Assembly (NCBI RefSeq): GCF_001187435.1
Contig: NZ_LFXA01000018.1
Span: 434,001 to 498,000 of the forward strand
Direction: 5' to 3'
Source: Streptomyces caatingaensis
GTDB lineage: Bacteria; Actinomycetota; Actinomycetes; Streptomycetales; Streptomycetaceae
DNA length: 64,000 bases
In this document: positions 11,588-20,785 of the stretch, piece by piece
How the letters are laid out: each line of letters starts with the position of its first letter
Position numbering within the stretch: position 1 is the first letter of the stretch
The notes under the pieces: model-generated
Database searches by the model: none
What the model was told of the DNA's origin: nothing
Seen by the model: the letters and a program-made list of their open reading frames with translations, nothing else
Program-made: the position numbers and the translations under genes

Positions 11588-12019
11588 TCAGGCGCGGGCG
11601 CAGCCCAGCTCCACCGCCGAGCACCGCCAGCGCCGGTCCGTGCCCTGCTCCAGCCGGAAGGCCAGCGCCTCCAGCCGGTCCCCGGAGACGATCCGGGCGT
11701 ACGCCTCGATCACCCCGGGCCGCGGCTGGAACTCGTCGCAGCGGTGGACGACGGGCGCCCGCCCGCCCGGGGCCGCCGGCCGCAGGGGCGCGCGGGGCGC
11801 CAGCTCGGCGAGCAGGTCGTAGGCGGCGGGCAGGGTGTGCCCGATCATGCGGTGGACCGGGCGCTGCCCGCTGAGGGTGAGCAGCAGCTGCTCGGCGAAC
11901 CAGTAGCGCGGGATGCCGGCCCGCGTCCGGTACCCGCCGCCCGGGCGGCGGGAGTCGGTGCGCCGCGGCGGTGCGCTCCGGCGGCCCGCGTTCCGGCCCG
12001 GCCCGGTGGTCCTGTTCAA
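11588..12019 (-). CDS. Rv3235-like (DUF6459) protein of unknown function
   Basis: Small basic protein with the conserved actinobacterial block PRYWFAEQLLLTLSGQRPVHRMIGHT... and a C-terminal segment (RCDEFQPRPGVIEAYARI... ALAFRLEQGTDRRWRCSAVELG). This matches the Rv3235/DUF6459 family that habitually sits beside secA in Streptomyces and Mycobacterium. Function unknown. Start uncertain: a TTG at 12019 gives 143 residues and has AAGGGGGC about 10 nt upstream; an in-frame GTG at 12103 would add 28 residues of low-complexity sequence. The N-terminal 40 residues are disordered, Arg/Gly-rich. Confidence 0.75.
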   Translation of the reverse strand: MNRTTGPGRNAGRRSAPPRRTDSRRPGGGYRTRAGIPRYWFAEQLLLTLSGQRPVHRMIGHTLPAAYDLLAELAPRAPLRPAAPGGRAPVVHRCDEFQPRPGVIEAYARIVSGDRLEALAFRLEQGTDRRWRCSAVELGCARA

Positions 12020-12189
12020 TGTCGTCGCCCCCTTCGGTCGGGGATCTTCTACCGGCGCGCCGCCCGCCCGGACAAGGGCTTCGCACAGGGCCGGGCGATT
12101 CACCTATCAGGGCGGCCGTCCCTCGATCGGCCCTGGTCACGGCGGTGTGCGGGGGTGCGGTGGGAGGGCGGGCCGGGGGCTCCCCGCAC

Positions 12190-12217
12190 TTCGAAGGGGG
12201 ACTCGCCCCCGTATGCT
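12190..12217 (+). promoter_or_regulatory. Candidate promoter of the DUF6912-type gene
   Basis: A TATGCT -10-like hexamer (12212-12217) lies 16 bp after TTCGAA (12190-12195), about 40 bp upstream of the ATG at 12255. The -10 is good; the -35 is only loosely like the consensus. Confidence 0.4.
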
Positions 12218-12254
12218 GGCAGCACAACCGTAGGTACTCCGGAAAGCGGCGGTC

Positions 12255-12758
12255 ATGCGCGTCTACGTCCCCCTGACCCTCCCCGGTCTCGCCGAGGCGC
12301 ACAAGGCGGGCGAGCTCGGCCCCGCCCCCGTCGACGCCTACGCCGTCACCCCCGCGCTGCGCGAGTGGTACACCTCCGACGACATGGAGGAACTGGAGTA
12401 CGCCGCGCTCGGGCGCGCCGCGCTGGGCTCGCTGCGCCGGCTCGCCGCCGACCCGGAGGCGGCGCGCCGCCGGGTGGTCGTGGCGGTCGACGTGCCGGAC
12501 GCCGAGGTGACCGTGGACCCGGGCTTCGGTCTGGACCGGGACGCGGTCGGCGAGGTGCGGCTGGCCCGGCCGGTGCCGCTGTCGAAGGCGGCCGCCGTGC
12601 ACGTGGACGCGGACGACGCCGAGGCGGACGTCGCGGCCGCCGCGGCGGCGCTGGGCGCGGCGGACCTGGGCGACGACGACGCCCGGTTCGTCGTGGACGG
12701 CGCCGAGGACCACGAGCTGATGTGGTTCGGGGTGCAGGAGATCCCCAACCTGGTCTGA
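12255..12758 (+). CDS. DUF6912-type actinobacterial conserved protein
   Basis: 167-residue acidic protein starting MRVYVPLTLPGL, the hallmark of a conserved actinobacterial family (DUF6912) often found near secA. It has no membrane segment and no recognisable catalytic motif. The sequence alternates beta strands (RRVVVAVDVPDAEVTV, VRLARPVPLS) with an Ala/Asp-rich helix, and ends with a compact DHELMWFGVQEIPNLV block. The ATG at 12255 is preceded by GGAAAGCGG. Function unknown; it is soluble and probably cytoplasmic. Confidence 0.8.
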   Translation: MRVYVPLTLPGLAEAHKAGELGPAPVDAYAVTPALREWYTSDDMEELEYAALGRAALGSLRRLAADPEAARRRVVVAVDVPDAEVTVDPGFGLDRDAVGEVRLARPVPLSKAAAVHVDADDAEADVAAAAAALGAADLGDDDARFVVDGAEDHELMWFGVQEIPNLV

Positions 12759-12798
12759 GGCCCGGTGCCCGGGACGGGGCGTTGTCAGTGGCCCCCGG

Positions 12799-12810
12799 TA
12801 CCGTCGTGAC
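12799..12810 (+). promoter_or_regulatory. -10 element placed for a leaderless transcript
   Basis: TACCGT at 12799-12804 is followed by six bases and then the ATG at 12811. This spacing would put the transcription start on the initiation codon, and no Shine-Dalgarno sequence is present. The arrangement is frequent in Streptomyces. Confidence 0.55.
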
Positions 12811-13473
12811 ATGACTCAGCACGGCGCCCACATCGTCTGGGACTGGAACGGCACGCTGCTCCACGACGTCGATGCCGTCCTCGCGGCGACCAACGGTTCG
12901 TTCGCCGAGGTCGGCCTCCCGCCGATCACGCTCGAACGCTACCGGGACCTGTACTGCGTGCCCGTCCCCAGGTTCTACGAACGCCTCATGGGCCGGCTCC
13001 CCTCCGAGGAGGAGTGGCTGGCGATGGACGAGGCCTTCCACCGGCACTACGCCGCCCACGCGGTGGACGTCGCGCTGGCCGAGGGGGCCGCGCGGCTGCT
13101 GGAGGAACGGCTGGCGGCCGGGCGGACGCAGTCGCTGTGCTCGCTGGCGCCGCACGAGCAGCTGATACCCCTGGTCCGGACGTACGGCATAGACCGGCAC
13201 TTCGTCCGGGTGGACGGCCGCACCGGCCGGAGCGACCAGGGCAAGGCGGCGCAGATGGTCCGGCACCTGGCGGCGCTGGAGGGCATACCCGTGGAGCGGG
13301 TCGTGGTCGTGGGGGACGCGCTGGACGACGCCCTGGCCGCGGCGCACGCCGGGTCGAAGGCGGTGCTCTACAGCGGTGGTTCGCACAGCCGGGCCAGTCT
13401 GGCCTCGGCCGGTGTGCCGGTGGCGGACACGCTGGAGGAGGCGGTCGAGGCGGCGGAACGGCTGGTGGGCTGA
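12811..13473 (+). CDS. HAD-superfamily hydrolase (phosphatase-like)
   Basis: 220-residue haloacid dehalogenase-fold protein, probably a small-molecule phosphatase like phosphoglycolate phosphatase. Motif I is VWDWNGTLLHD: the nucleophile Asp is present but the second acidic residue of the usual DxD is Asn. Motif II is the SLCSLAPHE region, a Lys lies in DQGKAAQM, and the acidic motif IV is VVVVGDALDDALAA. A cap domain lies between motifs I and II (about 20-90). The start is the ATG at 12811, apparently leaderless. Substrate unknown. The Asn substitution is seen in other actinobacterial HADs, so the protein need not be dead, but the mechanism may differ. Confidence 0.85.
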   Translation: MTQHGAHIVWDWNGTLLHDVDAVLAATNGSFAEVGLPPITLERYRDLYCVPVPRFYERLMGRLPSEEEWLAMDEAFHRHYAAHAVDVALAEGAARLLEERLAAGRTQSLCSLAPHEQLIPLVRTYGIDRHFVRVDGRTGRSDQGKAAQMVRHLAALEGIPVERVVVVGDALDDALAAAHAGSKAVLYSGGSHSRASLASAGVPVADTLEEAVEAAERLVG

Positions 13474-13862
13474 GGCCGGGGAGCCGGCCGCAGGGGGGGC
13501 GCGGCGGGCCGGGCACTGTCCGGAGCGTCAAAGTCGCGCGCCGGGTTTTGCCACAATCGCCTCATGACGAGCTCCCCCGGAAGAGCGATAGCCTTACCGG
13601 GTGATCAGCGCGATATCCGCCAGGGGCGACGACGCCGCCGGCCCGCGCCCGGAGCGCCACGACGCCCGGGCCTGCGCTGTCACCCGGAACCGGGCCCGTC
13701 GGGCGCCGGCAGCTCTCTTCACAGGTCTGCCACAGTTCCTCCGGATCGGCCCGGTCACCCCTCATCCCGGCATACCGTCGAAGACGACCGGAGATACCGC
13801 GTCCCGGCGTGATGCCTTCACCACCGATGTCACGCAACGGCGCGCGACAGGAGCCAGAGGAC
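13474..13862. other. Intergenic region before the glutamate dehydrogenase
   Basis: 389 bp between the HAD gene and gdh. It contains a -10-like TAGCCT at 13589-13594 followed six bases later by a GTG that opens a frame to 13969. That frame overlaps gdh, is Arg-rich and has no family character. I read the hexamer as a candidate promoter giving gdh a leader of about 260 nt. No other structure stood out. Confidence 0.4.
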
Positions 13863-16800
13863 ATGCAGACCAAGCTGGACGAAGCCAAGGCCGAGTTGCT
13901 CGTGCGGGCGGCCCGCGTCGCCGAGAACGGCCCGGCCGGGGGGCAACCACCGACCGGTGCGGAGGGTGAGGGCGGGCTCGCCGGGGACGCCCTGACCGCC
14001 TACCTCCAGCGTTACTACCTGCACACCGCCCCCGAGGACCTGACGGGCCGCGACCCCGTCGACGTCTTCGGCGCCGCGCTGTCGCACTACCGTCTCGCCG
14101 AGAACCGGCCGCAGGGCACCGCCAACGTCCGGGTGCACACGCCCACGGTCGAGGAGAACGGCTGGACGTGCAGCCACTCCGTCGTCGAGGTCGTCACCGA
14201 CGACATGCCCTTCCTCGTGGACTCCGTCACCAACGAGCTGTCCCGGCAGAACCGCGGCATCCACGTCGTCATCCACCCGCAGATGGTCGTCCGCCGCGAC
14301 GTGACCGGCCGCCTGCTGGAGGTCCTCGGCTCCAGCTGCGACGCGCACGGCACCGGCGCGAACGCCCCGCTGCCGCACGACGCCCTCGTCGAGTCCTGGA
14401 TCCACGTCGAGATCGACCGCGAGACCGACCGCGGCGACCTCAAGCAGATCGCCGCCGACCTGCTGCGCGTCCTGTCCGACGTCCGCGAGGCCGTCGAGGA
14501 CTGGGAGAAGATGCGCGACGCCGCGCTCCGGCTGGCCGACGGCCTGCCGGAGGAGCCGGCCCCCGCCGACCTCCCGGTCACCGAGGTGGACGAGGCCCGC
14601 GAGCTGCTGCGCTGGCTCGCCGCCGACCACTTCACCTTCCTGGGGTACCGCGAGTACGAGCTGACCAAGGTGCCCTCCGCCGACGGCGGCGAGGAGGACG
14701 CGCTCACCGCCGTCCCCGGCACCGGCCTGGGCATCCTGCGCTCCGACCCGGCCCACACCGCCCACGGCCACCACGAGGGCAACCACGCCCCGCTGTCCCG
14801 CCCGGCCTCGGCCTCCTTCAGCCGGCTCCCGGCCGACGCCCGGGCCAAGGCCCGTGAGCACCGGCAGCTCGTCCTCACCAAGGCCAACAGCCGGGCCACC
14901 GTGCACCGCCCGTCCTACCTGGACTACGTGGGCGTCAAGAAGTTCGACGCCGACGGCAACGTGACCGGTGAGCGCCGCTTCCTGGGCCTGTTCTCCTCGG
15001 CCGCGTACACCGAGTCGGTGCGCCGCGTCCCGGTCATCCGGCGCAAGGTCGCCCAGGTGCTGGCCGACGCCGGCTTCTCGCCCGACAGCCACGACGGGCG
15101 CGACCTGCTCCAGATCCTGGAGACCTACCCGCGCGACGAGCTCTTCCAGACCCCGGCCGACCAGCTGCGGTCCATCGCCACCAGCGTGCTCTACCTCCAG
15201 GAGCGCCGCCGGCTGCGGCTGTACCTGCGCCGCGACGAGTACGGCCGCTACTACTCGGCCCTGGTCTACCTGCCGCGCGACCGCTACACCACGGGCGTCC
15301 GGCTGCGGCTGATCGACATCCTCAAGGAGGAGCTGAACGGCGCCGGCGTCGACTTCACCGCCTGGAACACCGAATCGGTCCTCTCCCGGCTGCACTTCGT
15401 CGTCCGCGTCGAGCCCGGCTCCACCCTGCCCGAGCTCACCGAGGCCGACGAGGAGCGCATCGAGGCCCGGCTGGTCGAGGCCGCCCGCTCCTGGGCCGAC
15501 GGCTTCGCCGAGACGCTCACCGCCGAGGTCGGCGAGGAGCGCGCCGCCGAGCTGCTGCGCCGCTACGCGCACGCCTTCCCCGAGGGCTACAAGGCCGACC
15601 ACAGCCCCCGCGCCGCCGTCAGCGACCTGGGCCACCTGGAGAAGCTGACCACCGGCGACGGCGACCGCGACTTCGAGTTCAGCCTCTACGAGCCGGTCGG
15701 GGCGGGCCCCGGCGAGCGCCGCTTCAAGATCTTCCGCACGGGCGCGTCCGTCTCGCTCTCGGCCGTCCTGCCGGTGCTCAGCCGCCTGGGCGTCGAGGTC
15801 GTCGACGAGCGTCCGTACGAGCTGCGCTGCTCCGACCGGACCACGGCCTGGATCTACGACTTCGGCCTGCGGATGCCCGAGCACGTCGAGGGCGACGACG
15901 CGCGCGGCCGCTTCCAGGACGCGTTCGCCGCCGTCTGGACCGGCGCCGCGGAGAACGACAACTTCAACAGGCTGGTGCTCCGCGCCGGCCTCGACTGGCG
16001 CCAGGCGATGGTGCTGCGGGCCTACGCCAAGTACCTGCGGCAGGCGGGGGTGACCTTCAGCCAGTCCTACATGGAGGACACCCTCAGCAACAACGTCCAC
16101 ACCACCCGCCTCCTGGTCAACCTGTTCGAGGCCCGGATGTCCCCGGCGCTCCAGCGGGCGGGCAACGAGCTGATCGACGGGCTGCTGGAGGAGCTGGACG
16201 GGGCACTCGACCAGGTGGCGAGCCTGGACGAGGACCGCATCCTGCGGGCCTTCCTCACCGTCATCAAGGCCACCCTGCGCACCAACCACTTCCAGCGCGA
16301 CGCCGACGGCAGGCCCCACGACTACCTGTCGATCAAGCTGGACCCGCAGGCCATCCCGGACCTGCCGGCGCCCCGCCCGGCGTTCGAGATCTGGGTCTAC
16401 TCGCCGCGCGTCGAGGGTGTGCACCTGCGCTTCGGCAAGGTCGCCCGCGGCGGTCTGCGCTGGTCCGACCGGCGCGAGGACTTCCGCACCGAGATCCTGG
16501 GCCTGGTCAAGGCACAGATGGTGAAGAACACCGTCATCGTGCCCGTCGGCGCCAAGGGCGGCTTCGTCGGCAAGCGCCTGCCCGACCCGGCGGTGGACCG
16601 CGACGCCTGGCTGGCCGAGGGCATCGCCTCGTACAAGACCTTCATCTCGGGCCTGCTCGACATCACCGACAACATGGTCGGCGGCGAGGTCGTCCCGCCC
16701 AAGGACGTCGTGCGCCACGACGAGGACGACACCTACCTCGTCGTCGCCGCCGACAAGGGCACCGCGACCTTCTCCGACATCGCCAACGAGGTCGCGGAGT

Positions 16801-18857
16801 CGTACGGCTTCTGGCTGGGCGACGCCTTCGCCTCCGGCGGCTCGGCCGGTTACGACCACAAGGGCATGGGCATCACGGCCCGCGGCGCCTGGGAGTCGGT
16901 CAAGCGCCACTTCCGCGAGCTGGGCCACAACACCCAGACCGACGACTTCACCGTCGTCGGCGTCGGCGACATGTCCGGCGACGTCTTCGGCAACGGCATG
17001 CTGCTCTCCGAGCACATCCGCCTGGTCGCCGCCTTCGACCACCGGCACATCTTCCTCGACCCGACCCCGGACGCGGCCGCCTCCTACGCCGAGCGCCGGC
17101 GCCTGTTCGAGCTGCCCCGCTCGTCGTGGGCCGACTACGACAGGGCGCTGCTCTCGAAGGGCGGTGGCATCCACCCGCGCACGGCCAAGTCGATCCCGGT
17201 CAACGCGCACGTCCGCGAGGCCCTCGGCATCGAGGCGGGCGTCACCAAGATGACCCCGGCCGAGCTGATGAAGGCCATCCTGCGCGCCCCTGTCGACCTG
17301 CTGTGGAACGGCGGCATCGGCACCTACATCAAGTCCTCCGCCGAGTCCCACGCGGACGTCGGCGACAAGGCCAACGACCCGATCCGGGTGGACGGCCGGG
17401 ACCTGCGCGTCAAGGTCGTCGGCGAGGGCGGCAACCTGGGCCTGACCCAGCTCGGCCGCATCGAGTTCGCCCTGGCGGGCGGCAAGGTCAACACCGACGC
17501 CATCGACAACAGCGCCGGCGTGGACACCTCGGACCACGAGGTGAACATCAAGATCCTGCTCAACTCCCTGGTGTCCGACGGCGACATGACCGTCAAGCAG
17601 CGCAACAAGCTGCTGGCCCAGATGACCGACGAGGTCGGCGAGCTGGTCCTGCGCAACAACTACGCGCAGAACGTCGCCCTGGCCAACGCCGTGGCGCAGG
17701 CCCCCAGCCTGCTCCACGCCCACCACCGGATCATGCGCCGCCTCAGCCGCGAGGGCCACCTGGACCGCGCGCTGGAGTTCCTGCCGACCGACCGGCAGAT
17801 CCGCGAGCGGCTCTCCGCCGGACGCGGGCTGTCCCAGCCCGAACTGGCCGTCCTCCTCGCCTACATCAAGATCACCACGGCCGAGGAACTGCTCGCCACC
17901 GGCCTGCCGGACGACCCGTACCTGCAGCGTCTGCTGTACGCCTACTTCCCGACCGCCCTGCGGCAGTCCTTCGGCGAGCAGATCGACCACCACGCGCTGC
18001 GCCGCGAGATCGTGACGACCGTCCTCGTCAACGACACGGTCAACTCCGGTGGTTCGACCTTCCTGCACCGGCTGCGGGAGGAGACCGGGGCGTCCCTGGA
18101 GGAGATCGTCCGGGCGCACACCGCGGCCCGCGAGATCTTCGGCCTGAACGCCGTGTGGGACGCGGTCGAGGCGCTGGACAACACGGTCGCCGCCGACGTC
18201 CAGACGCGGGTGCGGCTGCACTCGCGGCGCCTGGTCGAGCGCGGCACCCGCTGGCTGCTCAACAACCGCCCGCAGCCGCTCGCCCTCGCGGAGACCATCG
18301 ACTACTTCCGGGACGGCGTGGCCACCGTCTGGGCCGAGCTGCCCAAGCTGCTGCGCGGCGACGACCTCGAGTGGTGGAAGTCCATCCACGACGAGCTCGC
18401 CTCCGCCGGGGTCCCCGACGAGCTGGCGGTCCGCGTGGCCGGCTTCTCCTCGGTCTTCCCGGCGCTGGACATCGTCGCCATCGCGGAGCGCACGGGCAAG
18501 GAGGCCCTGTTCGTCGCGGAGGTCTACTACGACCTCGGCGACCGGCTGCACATCAGCCAGCTGATGGACCGGATCATCGAGCTGCCGCGCTCCGACCGCT
18601 GGCAGTCCATGGCCCGCGCCTCCATCCGCGAGGACCTGTACGCCTGCCACGCCGCGCTGACCGCCGACATCCTCTCGGTGGGCAACGGCTCCTCGACGCC
18701 GGAGCAGCGCTTCACGGCGTGGGAGGAGAAGAACGCGCCGATCCTGGCCCGGGCGCGCACCACCCTCGACGAGATCCGCGGCTCGGACTCGTTCGACCTG
18801 GCGAACCTGTCGGTGGCCATGCGGACGATGCGGACGCTGCTGCGCACGCACACCTGA
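13863..18857 (+). CDS. Large (180-kDa class) NAD-dependent glutamate dehydrogenase
   Basis: 1664-residue NAD-GDH of the L_180 class first characterised in S. clavuligerus. It oxidatively deaminates glutamate to 2-oxoglutarate and ammonium, mainly for catabolism. A long N-terminal regulatory region with ACT-like segments (about 1-650) precedes the catalytic dehydrogenase core. The core includes RGGLRWSDRREDFRTEILG, the substrate Lys region VPVGAKGGFVGKRLP, and the dinucleotide fold around VVGVGDMSGDVFGNGM. A helical C-terminal domain follows. The ATG at 13863 has CAGGAG at 13848-13853; the open frame extends to 13809, but those codons are not family-like. It is transcribed alone, with a 20-bp hairpin directly after the stop. 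Confidence 0.95.
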   Translation: MQTKLDEAKAELLVRAARVAENGPAGGQPPTGAEGEGGLAGDALTAYLQRYYLHTAPEDLTGRDPVDVFGAALSHYRLAENRPQGTANVRVHTPTVEENGWTCSHSVVEVVTDDMPFLVDSVTNELSRQNRGIHVVIHPQMVVRRDVTGRLLEVLGSSCDAHGTGANAPLPHDALVESWIHVEIDRETDRGDLKQIAADLLRVLSDVREAVEDWEKMRDAALRLADGLPEEPAPADLPVTEVDEARELLRWLAADHFTFLGYREYELTKVPSADGGEEDALTAVPGTGLGILRSDPAHTAHGHHEGNHAPLSRPASASFSRLPADARAKAREHRQLVLTKANSRATVHRPSYLDYVGVKKFDADGNVTGERRFLGLFSSAAYTESVRRVPVIRRKVAQVLADAGFSPDSHDGRDLLQILETYPRDELFQTPADQLRSIATSVLYLQERRRLRLYLRRDEYGRYYSALVYLPRDRYTTGVRLRLIDILKEELNGAGVDFTAWNTESVLSRLHFVVRVEPGSTLPELTEADEERIEARLVEAARSWADGFAETLTAEVGEERAAELLRRYAHAFPEGYKADHSPRAAVSDLGHLEKLTTGDGDRDFEFSLYEPVGAGPGERRFKIFRTGASVSLSAVLPVLSRLGVEVVDERPYELRCSDRTTAWIYDFGLRMPEHVEGDDARGRFQDAFAAVWTGAAENDNFNRLVLRAGLDWRQAMVLRAYAKYLRQAGVTFSQSYMEDTLSNNVHTTRLLVNLFEARMSPALQRAGNELIDGLLEELDGALDQVASLDEDRILRAFLTVIKATLRTNHFQRDADGRPHDYLSIKLDPQAIPDLPAPRPAFEIWVYSPRVEGVHLRFGKVARGGLRWSDRREDFRTEILGLVKAQMVKNTVIVPVGAKGGFVGKRLPDPAVDRDAWLAEGIASYKTFISGLLDITDNMVGGEVVPPKDVVRHDEDDTYLVVAADKGTATFSDIANEVAESYGFWLGDAFASGGSAGYDHKGMGITARGAWESVKRHFRELGHNTQTDDFTVVGVGDMSGDVFGNGMLLSEHIRLVAAFDHRHIFLDPTPDAAASYAERRRLFELPRSSWADYDRALLSKGGGIHPRTAKSIPVNAHVREALGIEAGVTKMTPAELMKAILRAPVDLLWNGGIGTYIKSSAESHADVGDKANDPIRVDGRDLRVKVVGEGGNLGLTQLGRIEFALAGGKVNTDAIDNSAGVDTSDHEVNIKILLNSLVSDGDMTVKQRNKLLAQMTDEVGELVLRNNYAQNVALANAVAQAPSLLHAHHRIMRRLSREGHLDRALEFLPTDRQIRERLSAGRGLSQPELAVLLAYIKITTAEELLATGLPDDPYLQRLLYAYFPTALRQSFGEQIDHHALRREIVTTVLVNDTVNSGGSTFLHRLREETGASLEEIVRAHTAAREIFGLNAVWDAVEALDNTVAADVQTRVRLHSRRLVERGTRWLLNNRPQPLALAETIDYFRDGVATVWAELPKLLRGDDLEWWKSIHDELASAGVPDELAVRVAGFSSVFPALDIVAIAERTGKEALFVAEVYYDLGDRLHISQLMDRIIELPRSDRWQSMARASIREDLYACHAALTADILSVGNGSSTPEQRFTAWEEKNAPILARARTTLDEIRGSDSFDLANLSVAMRTMRTLLRTHT

Positions 18858-18868
18858 CGGCGGTGAGG

Positions 18869-18910
18869 AAAGGGGGCGGCCCCGGGTGAACACCCGGGGC
18901 CGCCCCCTTT
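18869..18910. terminator. 20-bp perfect hairpin after the glutamate dehydrogenase
   Basis: Arms 18869-18888 and 18891-18910 are fully complementary, with a 2-nt AA centre, and carry AAA at the 5' edge and TTT at the 3' edge. It is among the most stable hairpins in the window and is symmetrical, so it could stop transcription from both sides. Confidence 0.9.
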
Positions 18911-19009
18911 CCCGTGTTCCGGGCCCTTTTTCACGTTCCGGTCCCCGCCGGTTCCACCGGAGTTGGCGGCCCGGCCGCCCCCGGCTGCTGCCCTGGGCCG
19001 GTGTGGTTC

Positions 19010-19558
19010 CTACGGTGGAGGCGCGGTGGTCTCGGGGCGGTACGCGGCGGGTTCGTCGGGGACGCCGGCGGTGGCGTCGTGACGCGGGGCGTGCCGCGGC
19101 CCGCGGCCGATCCGGAACACCCAGGCCCGGTAGGCCCAGAAGCGGAAGAGGGTGGCCGTGCCGATGCCGAGGAACTTGAACGCGTTGTTCTGGAACGGGG
19201 TGTCCCAGCCGAACGCGTAGGTGGCGACGTAGAGCACCCCGTTCTCGATGATCAGACCGGCGGCGCTGAAGACGGCGAAGAGGACGACCTCCCGGCTGGG
19301 GCGGCCGCGGGCGCGGTCGCGGTAGGTGAAGTACCGCAGGCCCAGGTAGTTGAAGGCGATGGCGACGACGGTGGCGATCACGCTGCACCGGACGACGGGG
19401 AGGCCGGTGATGCCCCGGCAGAGGTTGAAGACGCCGAAGTTGACGAAGATCCCGATGCCGCCGACGGTGCCGAACTTCGCGAATTCCCGGCCGAGTGCCA
19501 GCAGCTCCGACGGGCCGCCCCGACGTTTCCCTCTTGCCTTCACCTGTCGCAAGGGCAT
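19010..19558 (-). CDS. GtrA family membrane protein
   Basis: About 182-residue four-helix membrane protein of the GtrA/DPMS3 family. These are thought to flip or help flip polyprenyl-phosphate sugars, or to assist polyprenol-phosphate glycosyltransferases. The first helix starts at FAKFGTVGGIGIFVNFGVFN, the signature of the family; further helices are CSVIATVVAIAFNYLGLRYF, VVLFAVFSAAGLIIENGVLY and FLGIGTATLFRFWAYRAWVF. A Pro/His-rich cytoplasmic tail follows. The start is uncertain: the ATG at 19558 or a GTG at 19543; neither has an ideally spaced ribosome site. It is divergent from a sugar nucleotidyltransferase and near a polyprenol mannose synthase, which supports a lipid-linked sugar role. 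Confidence 0.88.
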   Translation of the reverse strand: MPLRQVKARGKRRGGPSELLALGREFAKFGTVGGIGIFVNFGVFNLCRGITGLPVVRCSVIATVVAIAFNYLGLRYFTYRDRARGRPSREVVLFAVFSAAGLIIENGVLYVATYAFGWDTPFQNNAFKFLGIGTATLFRFWAYRAWVFRIGRGPRHAPRHDATAGVPDEPAAYRPETTAPPP

Positions 19559-19676
19559 CTCCCGATACGTTCGCCACGCATAGCGGACATTGCACGCAGA
19601 CAGCCGATTGTAGTGTAATTTCCCGCGAAAACTAACGCAGTGCGACGATGCGACGACAAGGTGTGAGGGCGGTGGC

Positions 19677-20756
19677 ATGACAGAGGCGGTACTCCTCGTC
19701 GGCGGCAGGGGCACACGGCTCCGGCCCCTCACCCTCCACACCCCCAAGCCCATGGTCCCGGCCGCCGGCGTGCCCTTCCTCGCCCACCAGCTCGCCCGCG
19801 CCCGGGCCGCCGGGGTCGACCACGTCGTCCTGGCGACCTCCTACCTCGCCGAGGTCTTCGAGCCGTACTTCGGCGACGGATCCGCCCACGGCCTCCGGCT
19901 GACCTACGTCACCGAGGACGTGCCGCTCGGCACCGGCGGGGCGATCCGCGCCGCCGCCGACGCGCTGGAGGCCGGGCCCGGCGACGACGTCCTCGTCTTC
20001 AACGGCGACATCCTCAGCGGGCTCGACGTCCGCGCCCTGCTGCGCCGCCACGAGCGGGCGCAGGCGGAGGTGACCCTGCACCTGACCCGGGTCGCCGACC
20101 CCCGGGCGTTCGGGCTGGTGCCCACCGACGCCGACGGCCGCGTCCTGGCCTTCACCGAGAAGCCCCGCCGCCCGGAGGAGATCGTCACCGACCAGATCAA
20201 CGCCGGCTGCTACGTCTTCCGCCGCGAGGTCATCGACACCATCCCCACCGGCCGGCCGGTCTCGGTGGAGCGCGAGACCTTCCCCGGCCTGCTGGCCGCG
20301 GGCGCGCTGCTGCACGGTGTCGTGGACGCCTCGTACTGGCTCGACCTCGGCCGTCCGGCCTCCTTCGTCCAGGCCTCCGCGGACCTGGTGCGCGGCGTCG
20401 TCCGCTCCCCGGCCGTGCCCGGCGAGCCCGGCGAGCACCTGGTGCTGCCGGGCGCCCACGTCGAGCCGGGGGCGCGGCTCCGCGGCGGCACGGTCGTCGG
20501 CGCCGGGGCCCGCGTGGCGGCCGGCGCCGAGGTCGAGGGGAGCGTCGTCCTGGACGGGGCGCGCATCGAGGAGGGCGCGCGGGTGCGCGCGTCCATGGTC
20601 GGCGCCGGGGCGCGGGTCGGCCCCCGCACCGTCCTCGACGGCGCCGTCCTCGGCGACCGGGCCGACGTCGGCGCCGACAACGAACTGCGCGACGGCGCCC
20701 GCGTCTGGTGCGGCACCGCCATCCCCGACGCGGCCATCCGCTTCTCCGCGGCCTGA
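19677..20756 (+). CDS. Mannose-1-phosphate guanylyltransferase-like nucleotidyltransferase
   Basis: 359-residue sugar-phosphate nucleotidyltransferase, most like GDP-mannose pyrophosphorylases. The first domain has the NTP-binding loop LLVGGRGTRLRPLT, the Lys in PKPMVPAAG, the metal-binding FNGDIL, and an FTEKP motif. From about residue 255 the sequence becomes a left-handed beta-helix with hexapeptide-like repeats (GAHVEPGARLRGGTVVGAGA...), as in ManC/GlmU-type enzymes. The ATG at 19677 follows GAGGGCGG. The next gene uses GDP-mannose-type donors, consistent with this enzyme supplying the cluster. A glucose-1-phosphate specificity cannot be excluded from sequence alone. Confidence 0.85.
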   Translation: MTEAVLLVGGRGTRLRPLTLHTPKPMVPAAGVPFLAHQLARARAAGVDHVVLATSYLAEVFEPYFGDGSAHGLRLTYVTEDVPLGTGGAIRAAADALEAGPGDDVLVFNGDILSGLDVRALLRRHERAQAEVTLHLTRVADPRAFGLVPTDADGRVLAFTEKPRRPEEIVTDQINAGCYVFRREVIDTIPTGRPVSVERETFPGLLAAGALLHGVVDASYWLDLGRPASFVQASADLVRGVVRSPAVPGEPGEHLVLPGAHVEPGARLRGGTVVGAGARVAAGAEVEGSVVLDGARIEEGARVRASMVGAGARVGPRTVLDGAVLGDRADVGADNELRDGARVWCGTAIPDAAIRFSAA

Positions 20757-20785
20757 CCCACGACCCCGAGCGACAGGACAGTCCC

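Noticed and set aside
13601..13969. Possible leaderless small gene after TAGCCT
   Set aside because: The frame is Arg-rich, overlaps the gdh start and resembles no family; the hexamer is better explained as a gdh promoter.
13830..19595. 1900-codon open frame on the minus strand across the glutamate dehydrogenase
   Set aside because: Mirror frame of a GC-rich gene; the amino acid composition follows complementary codons and there is no recognisable domain, whereas the plus strand is clear NAD-GDH.
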